Positions 17,839-27,727 of a stretch of DNA of 64,000 bases are shown piece after piece. The stretch is from contig CAZYYM010000004.1 in the NCBI GenBank assembly GCA_964651385.1, forward strand, positions 18,586 to 82,585. The letters are read 5' to 3'. Numbering within the stretch: the stretch's first letter is position 1; every line of letters starts with the position of its first letter. A program made the position numbers and the translations under genes. Source of the stretch: GCA-001735895 sp964651385 (GTDB lineage: Bacteria > Pseudomonadota > Gammaproteobacteria > GCA-001735895). The notes beneath the pieces were generated by a model. The model had not been told where the DNA came from. It made no database searches and saw only the letters and a program-made list of their open reading frames with translations.

Positions 17839-18429
17839 ATGCTTGTGATCGGGTTAAGCGGTGGCATTGCTTCCGGTAAAACAACTATCAGCGATCAGTT
17901 TTCGTCACTGGGAATTACGATCATCGATACTGATATAATTAGCCGGAAATTGCTGGAGCCTGGCCAAATCGGGTTTCACAAAGTCGTTAGAAAATTAGGC
18001 GATACAATACTTCTCAATAATGGCAGCCTCGATCGCCGCAAATTACGCCAACAAGTTTTTAATGATGAAACTTTGAAAGTTTGGCTCGAATCGATCCTTC
18101 ACCCCCTGATTTTTGAATCCGTTAGAAATAGGATAAATCAATGCCATGCATCACGCTACGTTATTCTGGTCGTACCCCTACTCTTTGAATCTAATTTTGA
18201 AAAGCTGGTCGATCGCGTTTTGGTAGTTGGTTGTACTCGTGAAACCCAACTTAAGCGGCTAATCAATCGCGACAATATCGACCCGTCGTTAGCACAGAAA
18301 ATGCTCGATCAACAAATGTCTAATGACGAAAGATTAAGTCGAGCAGACGATATCATTGAAAACAATGTTGATCACGACCTGGGACCTCAAATCCGTACTC
18401 TTCACCAACAGTATCAATCCATTTCCTGA
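17839..18429 (+). CDS. coaE: Dephospho-CoA kinase
   Basis: A 196-residue P-loop kinase completing coenzyme A synthesis. From the ATG at 17839 the protein begins with MLVIGLSGGIASGKTT, where GGIASGKT is the Walker A motif. LEPGQIGFHKVV and VPLLFES are further family motifs. Upstream in-frame codons to 17761 overlap pilD and are not part of the family sequence. The pilD-coaE-zapD order is common in Gammaproteobacteria. Confidence 0.95.
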   Translation: MLVIGLSGGIASGKTTISDQFSSLGITIIDTDIISRKLLEPGQIGFHKVVRKLGDTILLNNGSLDRRKLRQQVFNDETLKVWLESILHPLIFESVRNRINQCHASRYVILVVPLLFESNFEKLVDRVLVVGCTRETQLKRLINRDNIDPSLAQKMLDQQMSNDERLSRADDIIENNVDHDLGPQIRTLHQQYQSIS

Positions 18430-18548
18430 CTATCTTATCAGCCGGTTCTGGCTAGCGATTTGATTCTTCACAGAATTCTCGGTGATGGCGTGTTTTTGAG
18501 TTAAATTCGGTTATAATTTACGTCAATCTTCCGAATAACAATTTTTCA

Positions 18549-19322
18549 ATGTCGGTCAAGCAACACATATTCGAACAGCCTTTAAACGAACGAATTCGCA
18601 ATTGTTTACGCGTCGAAACTTTAATGAATCGATTCCATTACTTTGTCGCGTTAAAAGGGAGTTGGAGTGGTTATTCGGCACTCCTTACCTTGCTCGAACT
18701 GACTGCTTTGTTGGAACGCGGGGACCTAAAACAGGAGTTACTCAAAGAGCTGGAACGTCAACATAGTTCGCTAAAATTGCTGGCTTCGCACGAGGGTGTC
18801 GACACAGCAAAACTCGAGATATTGCTTAGCAAGCAGAAAAACGCTATTGATCGAGTATTAAAACTCGATGGAAAACTCGGAGAACATTTAAAACGAATAG
18901 ACTTTTTACTTTCTATCAAACAACGTACATCTATTCCAGGTGGTAACTGCGATTTCGATCAACCGGAGTTGCGTTTCTGGCTTAATCAAAGCCACCAGGA
19001 TCGAGAGTCTGATCTGCGACGGTGGGCCGCTCCTTATATAGAAATAGAATCTGTCATCCATTTAATATTAAATACGATAAGAGACAGTGCTACACCACAA
19101 CGAGTGATTGCTGAAAACGGTTTTTTCCACCAGGTATTAGACCCGGGACAGTACAACCAGTTGTTACGTATCGGTATTGCTAAAGATTTCAATATTTACC
19201 CCGAAATAAGTGCGGGAAAACATCGCTATTCAGTGCGATTTTTAAACCCTATTCCGATTGACTCGGCTCCCTCCCAGGTTAAAGAGGATGTTCCTTTTTT
19301 ACTTTCGCGATGCTCGTTATAG
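18549..19322 (+). CDS. zapD: Cell division protein ZapD
   Basis: A 257-residue cytoplasmic protein of the ZapD (YacF/DUF1342) family that bundles FtsZ filaments at the division site. The opening FEQPLNERIRNCLRVETLMNRF is strongly conserved, as is LNPIPIDSAPSQVKEDVPFLLSRC at the end. Length is normal. Its last 44 bases overlap the convergent mutT gene, leaving no room for yacG, which commonly sits between them in this neighbourhood. Confidence 0.93.
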   Translation: MSVKQHIFEQPLNERIRNCLRVETLMNRFHYFVALKGSWSGYSALLTLLELTALLERGDLKQELLKELERQHSSLKLLASHEGVDTAKLEILLSKQKNAIDRVLKLDGKLGEHLKRIDFLLSIKQRTSIPGGNCDFDQPELRFWLNQSHQDRESDLRRWAAPYIEIESVIHLILNTIRDSATPQRVIAENGFFHQVLDPGQYNQLLRIGIAKDFNIYPEISAGKHRYSVRFLNPIPIDSAPSQVKEDVPFLLSRCSL

Positions 19323-19722
19323 CCTTTATTACAGGCTCATCTGCTTCTGGAAACCGATAATTTTTTAATTCACCAATTTTTATCCAACGCGTTTTCTGGC
19401 CTTCACGACCAGTAATACTTCCATTGAAATTCAATACTTGCCAAACATCTAACAAAATTATTCGATCATGATATTCGTGTTCTATCTGCATAAACGGCCT
19501 TGAGTCCACAATCCGAATACCGACTTCTTCCAGCAGTTCGCGCTGTAGGGTCTGTTCTCTTGTTTCACCGGTTTCCTTTTTTCCACCGGGCAACTCCCAA
19601 TAATGTGCCAGGTGTTTTCCCTGCTGTCGTTGAGAGATTAGGAGTGTATTTGCCTGATCGGGATGCCAGATAATAGCAGCAAGCACATGGATTATTTTAT
19701 TGGCAGAGTGAAATTGCTCCAA
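19279..19722 (-). CDS. mutT: 8-oxo-dGTP diphosphatase, MutT-type Nudix hydrolase
   Basis: A 147-residue Nudix enzyme that removes oxidised guanine nucleotides from the pool. The Nudix box GGKKETGETREQTLQRELLEEVG fits GX5EX7REUXEEXGU exactly. The start appears to be TTG at 19722, as no ATG precedes the core HVLAAIIW in frame; the exact start is uncertain. It follows argJ by 12 bases on the same strand and overlaps zapD tail to tail by 44 bases. Confidence 0.88.
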   Translation of the reverse strand: MEQFHSANKIIHVLAAIIWHPDQANTLLISQRQQGKHLAHYWELPGGKKETGETREQTLQRELLEEVGIRIVDSRPFMQIEHEYHDRIILLDVWQVLNFNGSITGREGQKTRWIKIGELKNYRFPEADEPVIKAITSIAKVKKEHPL

Positions 19723-19734
19723 TGACTTGCCCGA

Positions 19735-20946
19735 CTAACTACGATATTCAGCGTTAATTTTTACGTAGTCGTAGGATAAATCCGATGTCCAAAGCTTAAA
19801 TGAATCCGGGCCTAGTCCCAATTCGATACGAATGTTGATTTCGTTTTTCGACATTTCTTGCTGCCCTTTCGCTTCTTCATAAGATTCGTCAGGTAATCCA
19901 TTTTTTAGCAAGCACGTGTTTCCGAGGTATAGATCGACAAGACGCACATCCAGTGTTCCAACTTTTGCCCGACCTATCGCTGCTAGTATACGCCCCCAGT
20001 TTGGATCTGAAGCAAACAGGGCTGTTTTAACGAGAGGCGAATGCGCTACCGTATAGGCCACTTCTCTGGCGTCGGCAGTAGATTCTGCGCCATTAACCGC
20101 AATCTCAACAAATTTGGTTGCGCCTTCCGCATCTCTAATAATCGACTGCGCCAGGTGTTGAAATACATCAAATAAGGCCTTTTTAAAAATCTCCTGGGTA
20201 GCCGAAATTATCGCGCCACTCTGTCCCGTTGCTATTAACACGCAGGCGTCGTTAGTTGATGTATCACCATCGACGGTAATTGCATTGAAAGAACAATCTA
20301 CTGCATCCCGAAGTAAAACCTCCAACTCAGCCTGATCGATTACCGCGTCGGTAGCTACATAAGCCAGCATGGTGGCCATATCGGGTTTGATCATGCCAGA
20401 GCCTTTTGCAATACCGGAGATAGTAATTTGCTTATTGTCCACCTCAATCGTTCGACTGATCGCTTTGGGCAAGGTATCGGTTGTCATTATGCCCCGTGCT
20501 GCTTCCATCCAGCCATTGGCATCTAACCGATGATGTAACTCCGGTATCGCCTGCTGAATTTTACCAATGGGTAATGGTGCAGCAATGACACCGGTGGAAA
20601 ACGGTAAAACAGCCGTTTCAAGTAGGCCGGAGACTTTTGCAACAATCTGGCAACTTTGAACAGCGTTTCGATATCCGCTGTCTCCAGTGCCAGCGTTAGC
20701 ATTACCTGAATTGATGAGCAGATAACGAGGCTTGTTGTTTTCATTTAGATGTTCTCTGGCAACTTCGATAGGTGCTGCACAAAATTTATTGGTGGTGAAA
20801 ACGGCAGCCAGGTTACTGTTCTCTGCAATCTCAATCAATACCAGGTCTTTGATATCTGGATCAGACTTTATTCCACTATGAATTGCGGAGAGGCGAATCC
20901 CATCGACGATTAACAATGATTTCGGACTACCAAGCCCCACAGCCAC
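19735..20946 (-). CDS. argJ: Bifunctional glutamate N-acetyltransferase / amino-acid acetyltransferase ArgJ
   Basis: A 403-residue Ntn-like enzyme recycling the acetyl group from N-acetylornithine to glutamate. KGSGMIKPDMATMLAY contains the Ala-Thr autocleavage site, whose Thr is the nucleophile of the beta chain. The start is GTG at 20946 with AGGAG nine bases upstream. Because ArgJ often also uses acetyl-CoA, this window encodes two possible sources of N-acetylglutamate (with argA at 6281-7579). It lies 20 bases behind secA. Confidence 0.95.
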   Translation of the reverse strand: MAVGLGSPKSLLIVDGIRLSAIHSGIKSDPDIKDLVLIEIAENSNLAAVFTTNKFCAAPIEVAREHLNENNKPRYLLINSGNANAGTGDSGYRNAVQSCQIVAKVSGLLETAVLPFSTGVIAAPLPIGKIQQAIPELHHRLDANGWMEAARGIMTTDTLPKAISRTIEVDNKQITISGIAKGSGMIKPDMATMLAYVATDAVIDQAELEVLLRDAVDCSFNAITVDGDTSTNDACVLIATGQSGAIISATQEIFKKALFDVFQHLAQSIIRDAEGATKFVEIAVNGAESTADAREVAYTVAHSPLVKTALFASDPNWGRILAAIGRAKVGTLDVRLVDLYLGNTCLLKNGLPDESYEEAKGQQEMSKNEINIRIELGLGPDSFKLWTSDLSYDYVKINAEYRS

Positions 20947-20966
20947 AGTCTCAGACTCCTATCCCG

Positions 20967-23666
20967 TTAAGTTAATTTGCCATGACATTGTTTGAATTTT
21001 TTACCCGAGCCACACCAACAGGGTTCGTTACGTCCGACTTTTTTCTCTTTTCGAACATATGGCTGTTGCTGAGCCTCTTCCTGCCTATCTTCTGCTTCAA
21101 GCGGACTTTCTGCTGACGCATGTTCCATTTTCATCGACTGGTTATCAGCATGTCTTTGTTCCAAAGCTTCAACTTCAGACTCGCTTCGAATCTGAACGCG
21201 CGTCAAGGCCTGAATGGCTTCATATTTGATGCCTTCGAGCATATTCGTAAACATTTCAAATGACTCGCGTTTGTATTCCTGTACCGGATTTTTTTGAGCA
21301 TAGCCACGCAAACCGATACCCTGTCGTAAATAGTCCATTGCTGCCAAATGCTCCTTCCAGTGTCGGTCTAGTATCATCAGCATCAGTTCTTTTTCGTAGC
21401 GACTGATTAATTCCTCGCCCAGAATTTCAACCTTTTCCTGGTAAGAAGACACAAAGCTGTCTATGACTTTTTCCAACAGTGTTTCGTCGTTTAACTGATC
21501 ATCTTCATCAAGCCATTTTCTGACAGGCAGTTCAAGGCCGAATTCGTTAACCAGCGCCTGTTCCAGTTCTTCTAACTGCCACTGTTCTTCGATACTATTT
21601 TGTGGTAAATGAGAACGGAAAAGTGTTTCCACCACATCAAGACGCATATTCTTGATAGCCTCAGAAATAGTCTCCGAGTGCAGTAAATCATCCCGCTGTT
21701 GATAAATGACTTTACGTTGATCATTGGCAACATCATCGTATTCCAATAGTTGCTTACGAATATCGAAGTTATGGGCTTCAACTTTACGTTGTGCATTTTC
21801 AATTGCCTTACTAACCCAGGGATGTTCGATAGCCTCACCTTCTTCCATGCCGAGTTTTTGCATCAATCCTGCAACCCGATCAGAAGCAAAAATACGCATC
21901 AAACTATCCTCCATAGACAGATAAAACCGCGTCGATCCCGGATCACCCTGTCGACCTGAACGTCCTCGTAACTGATTATCGATACGCCGCGATTCGTGCC
22001 GTTCAGTACCGATAATGTGAAGTCCGCCTGCACTTATTACCTGGTCGTGACGTTGTTGCCAATCACTTTTTATCTGCTCACGACTATCCAGCTGCGCTTC
22101 GTCTATTTCGTTTAGATGTGCTTCGATATTTCCACCGAGCACAATATCAGTTCCCCGACCCGCCATATTGGTTGCGATAGTTACGGTACCGGCAATACCG
22201 GCATCGGCAATGATAGTGGCTTCGCGCTCATGCTGTTTTGCATTCAATATCTGATGCTTAATTTTCTGTTTGTCCAACAATCCCGACAAAAGCTCCGAAG
22301 TTTCAACCGAGGTGGTACCCACCAAAACCGGTTGTCGTCGCTTAACGCAATCTTGAATATCTTCGATAATGGCTTCGAATTTTTCGCGTACCGTCAGATA
22401 TATCAGGTCACCCATATCATCGCGAATCATCGGTTGATTAGTCGGCACAACGACTACTTCGAGACCATAGATCTGTTGAAACTCAAAAGCTTCAGTATCC
22501 GCCGTACCGGTCATCCCGGAGAGCTTATTGTAAAGACGGAAATAGTTTTGAAAAGTAATCGAAGCAATGGTTTGGTTTTCGTGTTGTATGCTGACCCCTT
22601 CCTTGGCTTCGATTGCCTGGTGCAAACCCTCGGACCAGCGCCGACCCGGCATAGTACGCCCGGTAAATTCATCGACTATGACGATTTGCCCGTCCTGCAC
22701 TATATAATCGACATCGTGCGTATAAATAGAATGGGCACGTAGCGCGGCGTTGAGGTGGTGTACCAGAGCGATATTGGATGCATCGTAAAGACTTTCACCT
22801 TCAGTTAATAAACCGATTTCGAGTAGCAAATTTTCGGCGGTATCATGCCCCTGTTCGGTAAGAAATGCCTGCTTGGATTTTTCATCGATTGTGAAATCAC
22901 CCGGCCCGTCTTCACCTTCTACTTTTGTGAGTTTCGGAATGACCTGGTTAATACGCGTGTACAAATCGGAACTGTCACTGGCCTGGCCGGAAATAATCAA
23001 CGGGGTTCTCGCCTCATCGATCAATATCGAGTCGACTTCATCGACAATTGCGAAATTGAGTTGGCGCTGAACGCGTTCTTCGAGTGTGAAACTCAGGTTA
23101 TCGTGCATATAATCAAAGCCAAACTGGTTATTAGTACCATAAGTAATATCGGCTTTATATGCTTCGCGCTTGGCATCATAATCCAAGGTACTCAGTACCA
23201 CGCCAACGCTTAGACCGAGGAAGTTATACAACTGCCCCATCCACGCTGCATCCCGCTCAGCAAGGTAATCGTTAACCGTTACAATATGTACACCTTGTCC
23301 GCTTATAGCATTTAAGTACGCCGCCAGCGTAGCGACCAGTGTTTTACCTTCACCGGTACGCATTTCGGTAATTTGGTTATTGTTTAAGATCATCGCGCCA
23401 ATCAGCTGCACGTCATAGTGGCGCATGTTCAAGACACGGACCGACGCTTCACGACATACCGCAAATGCTTCATTGAGTAATTGTTCCAGCGTTTCGCCAG
23501 CACCGAATCGTTGTTTGAATTCGTTCGTTTTCTGACTGAGTTGGTCGTCGCTTAAAGATTGCAATGACGTTTCTAACTGGTTTATTCTGGCAACTCGTTG
23601 AGTAAATTTTTTAACAATTCGATCGTTACGACTACCGAATATTTTACGTGTAATTTTTGACAACAT
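20967..23666 (-). CDS. secA: Preprotein translocase ATPase SecA
   Basis: An 899-residue motor driving proteins through SecYEG. Visible are Walker A (MRTGEGKTL near 102-110), the DEAD-like VDEVDSILIDEART, the preprotein cross-linking domain, the helicase-like second nucleotide-binding domain (TNMAGRGTDIVLGGN) and the C-terminal zinc finger CWCGSGKKFKQCHG that binds SecB. No secM leader is visible; the upstream gene is the M23 peptidase. Confidence 0.98.
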   Translation of the reverse strand: MLSKITRKIFGSRNDRIVKKFTQRVARINQLETSLQSLSDDQLSQKTNEFKQRFGAGETLEQLLNEAFAVCREASVRVLNMRHYDVQLIGAMILNNNQITEMRTGEGKTLVATLAAYLNAISGQGVHIVTVNDYLAERDAAWMGQLYNFLGLSVGVVLSTLDYDAKREAYKADITYGTNNQFGFDYMHDNLSFTLEERVQRQLNFAIVDEVDSILIDEARTPLIISGQASDSSDLYTRINQVIPKLTKVEGEDGPGDFTIDEKSKQAFLTEQGHDTAENLLLEIGLLTEGESLYDASNIALVHHLNAALRAHSIYTHDVDYIVQDGQIVIVDEFTGRTMPGRRWSEGLHQAIEAKEGVSIQHENQTIASITFQNYFRLYNKLSGMTGTADTEAFEFQQIYGLEVVVVPTNQPMIRDDMGDLIYLTVREKFEAIIEDIQDCVKRRQPVLVGTTSVETSELLSGLLDKQKIKHQILNAKQHEREATIIADAGIAGTVTIATNMAGRGTDIVLGGNIEAHLNEIDEAQLDSREQIKSDWQQRHDQVISAGGLHIIGTERHESRRIDNQLRGRSGRQGDPGSTRFYLSMEDSLMRIFASDRVAGLMQKLGMEEGEAIEHPWVSKAIENAQRKVEAHNFDIRKQLLEYDDVANDQRKVIYQQRDDLLHSETISEAIKNMRLDVVETLFRSHLPQNSIEEQWQLEELEQALVNEFGLELPVRKWLDEDDQLNDETLLEKVIDSFVSSYQEKVEILGEELISRYEKELMLMILDRHWKEHLAAMDYLRQGIGLRGYAQKNPVQEYKRESFEMFTNMLEGIKYEAIQALTRVQIRSESEVEALEQRHADNQSMKMEHASAESPLEAEDRQEEAQQQPYVRKEKKVGRNEPCWCGSGKKFKQCHGKLT

Positions 23667-23761
23667 CAGACGACGACCGGGTATACAGATCAGGATTTAA
23701 GAGAAGTGAGGCCTGCTTGTGAAAATGCAAGCTTGAACAATAGTTATATAAGTTAATTCGA

Positions 23762-24676
23762 TCAATTTGAAGCGTTTATGAATTTCATTGGGTTTATCTG
23801 TCGGCCATTTTTCAAAACTTCAAAATGTACATGAGGTCCCGTGGAACGACCTGACGATCCAATCTCTGCTATCTGAAAGCCTTTTTCAACAGTATCTCCA
23901 ACAGATACCAATAGCTTTGAATTGTGTGCATATCGTGTCGTGTAACCATTGCCATGAGCAATATCGATCACCCGTCCGTAACCATACCGTTTACCGGCAT
24001 AGGTCACCACACCTTTTGCAACGGCAATGACTTCACCACCCATTTTGCCAGCGAAGTCGATACCTTTATGCATTTCCTTGCGCCCGGATAACGGGTGGGT
24101 GCGCATACCGTAATACGAAGACAACCAGCCTTTTGTTATTGGTCGACCCCTGGGTTCAACTTCCTTTTGAAGGTTTTCGTTCATCACCAGGTTTTCCAAT
24201 ATTTGTAACTGGTTTTCTCTATTTTCGAGCTCAAGGCCTAATTGCTCAATTGCTTTTGTCAAGTCCAAAGGCAGAGCGGCTTTTAACGAAACTGTTTCCG
24301 GGCCACCGAGAGCCGGAGTACTATCGAAATCAAATTCACCCTTATCGATACTGGCCATATTGATAAGTTTACGGCCCAGGGCATCCAGTCGCATTACATG
24401 GGCCTGTAAAAGACCTAGCCGGGACGACAATGCATCTACATTTGCATCGGACTCCTGCCGGATGTGTTGCAGGTGAACCTGTTGCTGGTGCAATTGCTGT
24501 TGCCATTTTTCTACCAGTAACTGGTCGTTTGTGCCTGAGTTAAGATGAAAACCCCAATAAGCCGAACCTGCAGAAATTCCGCCCACCATCAATATCAAAA
24601 CAATCAGGTGCAGCGGCTTTCGCAGACTGAGGCTACACAATTGACCTTTATTTGACGATAAAAACAGAATATTCAC
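23762..24676 (-). CDS. M23 family peptidoglycan metalloendopeptidase
   Basis: A 304-residue protein with a short cytoplasmic start, one membrane anchor (about 22-45), a periplasmic coiled-coil region (about 55-180) and a C-terminal LytM/M23 domain. Zinc ligands are visible as HKGIDFA (HxxxD) and the HVHFE motif (HxH) after GSSGRSTGPH. It probably cuts or regulates cutting of peptidoglycan cross-links. The position between lpxC and secA is as in pseudomonads. Nine bases separate it from lpxC. Confidence 0.9.
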   Translation of the reverse strand: MNILFLSSNKGQLCSLSLRKPLHLIVLILMVGGISAGSAYWGFHLNSGTNDQLLVEKWQQQLHQQQVHLQHIRQESDANVDALSSRLGLLQAHVMRLDALGRKLINMASIDKGEFDFDSTPALGGPETVSLKAALPLDLTKAIEQLGLELENRENQLQILENLVMNENLQKEVEPRGRPITKGWLSSYYGMRTHPLSGRKEMHKGIDFAGKMGGEVIAVAKGVVTYAGKRYGYGRVIDIAHGNGYTTRYAHNSKLLVSVGDTVEKGFQIAEIGSSGRSTGPHVHFEVLKNGRQINPMKFINASN

Positions 24677-24685
24677 ATCAAAAAC

Positions 24686-25603
24686 CTATATAGCCTCGGC
24701 CTCCACGGGTTGAGCATAAGATATTGGCGCAGTTGCCGCATCATCAAAGGTAACTTCTTCCCACGCCTCTTCATCGGTCAATAAAGCCAGTAATAAACGA
24801 TTATTTAAAGCATGTCCGGATTTATAGCCAGAAAACGCACCGATCAAACTGTGACCCAGCAAATAAAGATCACCAATAGAATCGAGAATTTTATGCTTTA
24901 CGAATTCATTATCGTAACGTAGTCCATCTTCGTTAAGGACTCGATAATCATCTAGAACAATCGCATTGTCCTGACTTCCACCCAGCGCGAGGTTATTAGA
25001 ACGCAGATATTCGATATCTTTTTGAAACCCAAAGGTACGAGCACGGCTCACTTCCTTAACAAAAGAGGTGGTCGAAAAGTTGATATCACAAACCTGCTTT
25101 TGACGGGTAAAAAGCGGGTGATCAAAATCAATCTCAAAGCTCACTTTAAAACCATTGAATGGTGTAAATTCAACCCATTTATCACCATCTTCGACTCTGA
25201 TCGGCTTTTTAATACGGATAAACTTCTTCGCACTATTTTGCTCGACAATACCGGCGGACTGAATTAAAAAAACGAAGGGTCCGGCACTCCCATCCATGAT
25301 TGGTACTTCGTCTGCACTCAAATCAATATAGGCATTATCGATACCCAGACCCGCGATTGCCGAAAGCAAATGCTCGACAGTGGAAATCCGAATATCATTT
25401 TCGGTCAGGGTGGTAGAAAGATTGGTATCGCCGACATTTTCTGGTCGGGCAAGAATTTCAATGGGTTGGTCTAAATCAATTCGACGGAAACGAATACCGG
25501 AATCAACTTGCGCCGGGCGTAGAGTCAAATAGACTTTTTTCCCTGTATGCAATCCAACACCCATGGCTCGGATAACATTCTTCAACGTACGCTGTTTGAT
25601 CAA
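24686..25603 (-). CDS. lpxC: UDP-3-O-acyl-N-acetylglucosamine deacetylase
   Basis: A 305-residue zinc deacetylase, the committed step of lipid A synthesis. The start MIKQRTLKNVIRAMGVGLHTGKKV is canonical. Zinc-binding and catalytic residues lie in STVEHLLSAIAGLGIDN, in HKILDSIGDLYLLGHSLIG and in SGHALNN. Unusually for the order, the gene upstream is not ftsZ but a PilZ gene and the motAB pair. Confidence 0.97.
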   Translation of the reverse strand: MIKQRTLKNVIRAMGVGLHTGKKVYLTLRPAQVDSGIRFRRIDLDQPIEILARPENVGDTNLSTTLTENDIRISTVEHLLSAIAGLGIDNAYIDLSADEVPIMDGSAGPFVFLIQSAGIVEQNSAKKFIRIKKPIRVEDGDKWVEFTPFNGFKVSFEIDFDHPLFTRQKQVCDINFSTTSFVKEVSRARTFGFQKDIEYLRSNNLALGGSQDNAIVLDDYRVLNEDGLRYDNEFVKHKILDSIGDLYLLGHSLIGAFSGYKSGHALNNRLLLALLTDEEAWEEVTFDDAATAPISYAQPVEAEAI

Positions 25604-25798
25604 GGTCTTAATCCTGATAAATAAAATTTAATAGTAAGGGTATCTGGCAATTTTTGAAATTTGTTACTTGCCAACACGTAATAGTCGCTGATTCATAGTC
25701 AAAAATCAATCCAAATACTCGGTTAAGTACATTAAATTACTGAATTAACAGTAAGTTTTCGGTTCAATAAACCCATAGTCCAGATTCAGAATAATATT

Positions 25799-26179
25799 TC
25801 ACCGGGCTTGATTCTGGCGAATTTTATTCTTTTGCAGTTCTAGTATATACGAATGTAGCAAATTTTCGGCCTCATGGTGGATATTTACAAAGCTACATCG
25901 GCATAAATCCCTTTGCATCATCACTACTTCCAACTCAACCGGAAATATACGATCCTTACTGGGTAGCCGAACCATCGCAGTAAATTTCGAGCCGACCGGG
26001 AAATTTCTCGTACGAATACAAACGCCGGTTCCGCTGATATTAAGCGCATGGTAGGAACTACCTTGAATTGTCAGGATAATCGGCTTTGTTTTATCCGGCG
26101 TAATTCGGAAAGCAGACCGATTGTCATCGAACTTCGAATCGACTTTCAGATCAACTTTCTTATTCTTTTTCCAGAACAA
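25799..26179 (-). CDS. PilZ-domain protein overlapping motB
   Basis: A PilZ c-di-GMP-binding domain spans most of the protein: the RxxxR motif is RSAFR and the second motif is NISGTG (fits D/NxSxxG), followed by beta-strand-rich sequence. I place the start at TTG 26179, which has GGAG at eight bases; TTG 26185 is also possible, while the ATG at 26248 would overlap motB by 89 bases. The overlap with motB implies translational coupling. A PilZ protein co-expressed with a stator suggests a c-di-GMP-dependent motor brake in the manner of YcgR, though it lacks YcgR's N-terminal domain. Confidence 0.8.
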   Translation of the reverse strand: MFWKKNKKVDLKVDSKFDDNRSAFRITPDKTKPIILTIQGSSYHALNISGTGVCIRTRNFPVGSKFTAMVRLPSKDRIFPVELEVVMMQRDLCRCSFVNIHHEAENLLHSYILELQKNKIRQNQAR

Positions 26180-26909
26180 ACTCAACTCTCCGGTTTCTGG
26201 CCCGATTTTCCGGGGTTGAATTGTCGACCAACGGGAGAAAATCGGCATACCCTGTAGCTGTCATGCGCTCAGGATCAACACCCTGTCGAATAAAATATCG
26301 TAACACTGTAGTTGCCCGAATAGCAGAAAGCTCCCAGTTCGATGGAAATTGTTCGGTATCGATATCACGATCGTCGGTATGACCACGAATCGCGATTCGA
26401 TAATCAGCATACTCCCGGAACATGTGGCTGAGATTGGCAAATATCACCAATGCTTCGTCCTTCAGGTCTGCTTTACCAGTAGAAAACAAATATCGACCAT
26501 CGATTTGGATATTGATCTGATCACCACTAACCGCCAATTCGACACTTTCCGATAAATCGCTACTCTCAATCATACTTTTAAGTTCTTTAACGATGATCGG
26601 CTCCATCAAATCAATGACCTGATTACTCGGATTCAGACCAAGCATGTCCTCGACTACTTTTAGTGGCTCAGGATCCCGACCAGAACGTCGCGCATAATCA
26701 ATAACACTCACCTGATTGCCATCACCATCGAGCACTTCTACCGATGAGACAAGATTTCGATAGGCTTCGTCTTCAAATTTGGACAAGGTATAAAGCAATA
26801 TAAAAAACACCAGAATTAATGTCATCATATCGGCAAAGGTAACAATCCAGGCATTACCCTGCTCATCCGTTTCAAACATTTCAGTCATACTATTGATATT
26901 AGAGGACAT
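26160..26909 (-). CDS. motB: Flagellar motor stator protein MotB (PomB-like)
   Basis: A 249-residue stator subunit. The single membrane helix (about 20-42) holds the ion-binding Asp in WIVTFADMMTLI, a plug region follows, and the C-terminal OmpA-like domain anchors to peptidoglycan (RGHTDDRDIDTEQFPSNWELSAIRA near 170-195). With MotA it forms the torque-generating ion channel. The coupling ion (proton or sodium) cannot be decided here. motA ends one base before its start. Confidence 0.93.
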   Translation of the reverse strand: MSSNINSMTEMFETDEQGNAWIVTFADMMTLILVFFILLYTLSKFEDEAYRNLVSSVEVLDGDGNQVSVIDYARRSGRDPEPLKVVEDMLGLNPSNQVIDLMEPIIVKELKSMIESSDLSESVELAVSGDQINIQIDGRYLFSTGKADLKDEALVIFANLSHMFREYADYRIAIRGHTDDRDIDTEQFPSNWELSAIRATTVLRYFIRQGVDPERMTATGYADFLPLVDNSTPENRARNRRVEFVLEKE

Positions 26910-26910
26910 T

Positions 26911-27684
26911 TCAGGTTCTATCTTTCAGTTTTTGCATCGGTTTGCGCTTCTTGGCCGGTACAAACGATGAAAGTTTTTCATAAACTGACAAAGGATTATT
27001 GTCCTGTAGAATACTGACAGCACCCTGAAAAATTATCTCAAAATTCATCACTTCTATCATCGTTCGAGACCGTAACTTGCCGGCTACTGGCAGGAAAATG
27101 ACCGTTGCCAGCAAACTTCCATAAAATGTGGTCAACAATGCAACCGCCATGGCAGGACCTAGATTTTCTGGAGTGGCCAGCAACGACAACATCTGGATTA
27201 AACCAATCAAAGTACCCAACATACCGAATGATGGCGCGTAAATAGCCATTTTCTTGAAAACATCCTGAACAATAAAGTGTCGCATTTGCATAGACTCTAT
27301 CTCCGTACGCATCGCTGAACGGAGTGTTTCTTCGTCAGCAGCGTCGGCGATTAAAGTGCAGACCCGCTTCAGAAAGGGTGAACCGGTTTTGACGTCCATA
27401 AGACTTAGCAGGCCTTTTCGACGACTGATAGTACCCAGCTTTATCATGGTATTAATTAGTTCCTGGGAATCCTGTTTTGGAGAGGAAAAAACAAAGTAGG
27501 CGCTTTTAAACGCGGTTAATACATCTTTAAACTGAAACGTCAGCAAAGTTGCAGCCATCGTGCCACCCAAAACAATCATAACGCCGGGAATATTCATAAA
27601 ATTATGAACCTCGCCGCCAAGAATAATGGCAGACACAATTAATCCGACGCCCGAAATAATGCCAATTAATGAGGCAAGATCCAT
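26911..27684 (-). CDS. motA: Flagellar motor stator protein MotA (PomA-like)
   Basis: A 257-residue four-helix membrane protein. The first helices (about 2-25 and 30-50) precede a cytoplasmic loop with charged residues for rotor contact (about 85-125). Helices 3 and 4 lie at about 145-168 and 178-203. MDLASLIGIISGVGLI and the PGVMIVLGGTMAATLL stretch are typical of PomA/LafT-like stators. A near-consensus sigma28 promoter at 27728-27754 places motA-motB-pilZ in the late flagellar regulon. Confidence 0.93.
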   Translation of the reverse strand: MDLASLIGIISGVGLIVSAIILGGEVHNFMNIPGVMIVLGGTMAATLLTFQFKDVLTAFKSAYFVFSSPKQDSQELINTMIKLGTISRRKGLLSLMDVKTGSPFLKRVCTLIADAADEETLRSAMRTEIESMQMRHFIVQDVFKKMAIYAPSFGMLGTLIGLIQMLSLLATPENLGPAMAVALLTTFYGSLLATVIFLPVAGKLRSRTMIEVMNFEIIFQGAVSILQDNNPLSVYEKLSSFVPAKKRKPMQKLKDRT

Positions 27685-27727
27685 AAACTTGTTATCCTGT
27701 TTAACTAATTTGAATCACTTATCTGAT

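Noticed and set aside
23715..23760. GCTTG/CAAGC hairpin between secA and the M23 gene as a terminator
   Set aside because: Only a five-base stem with no T run on either strand.
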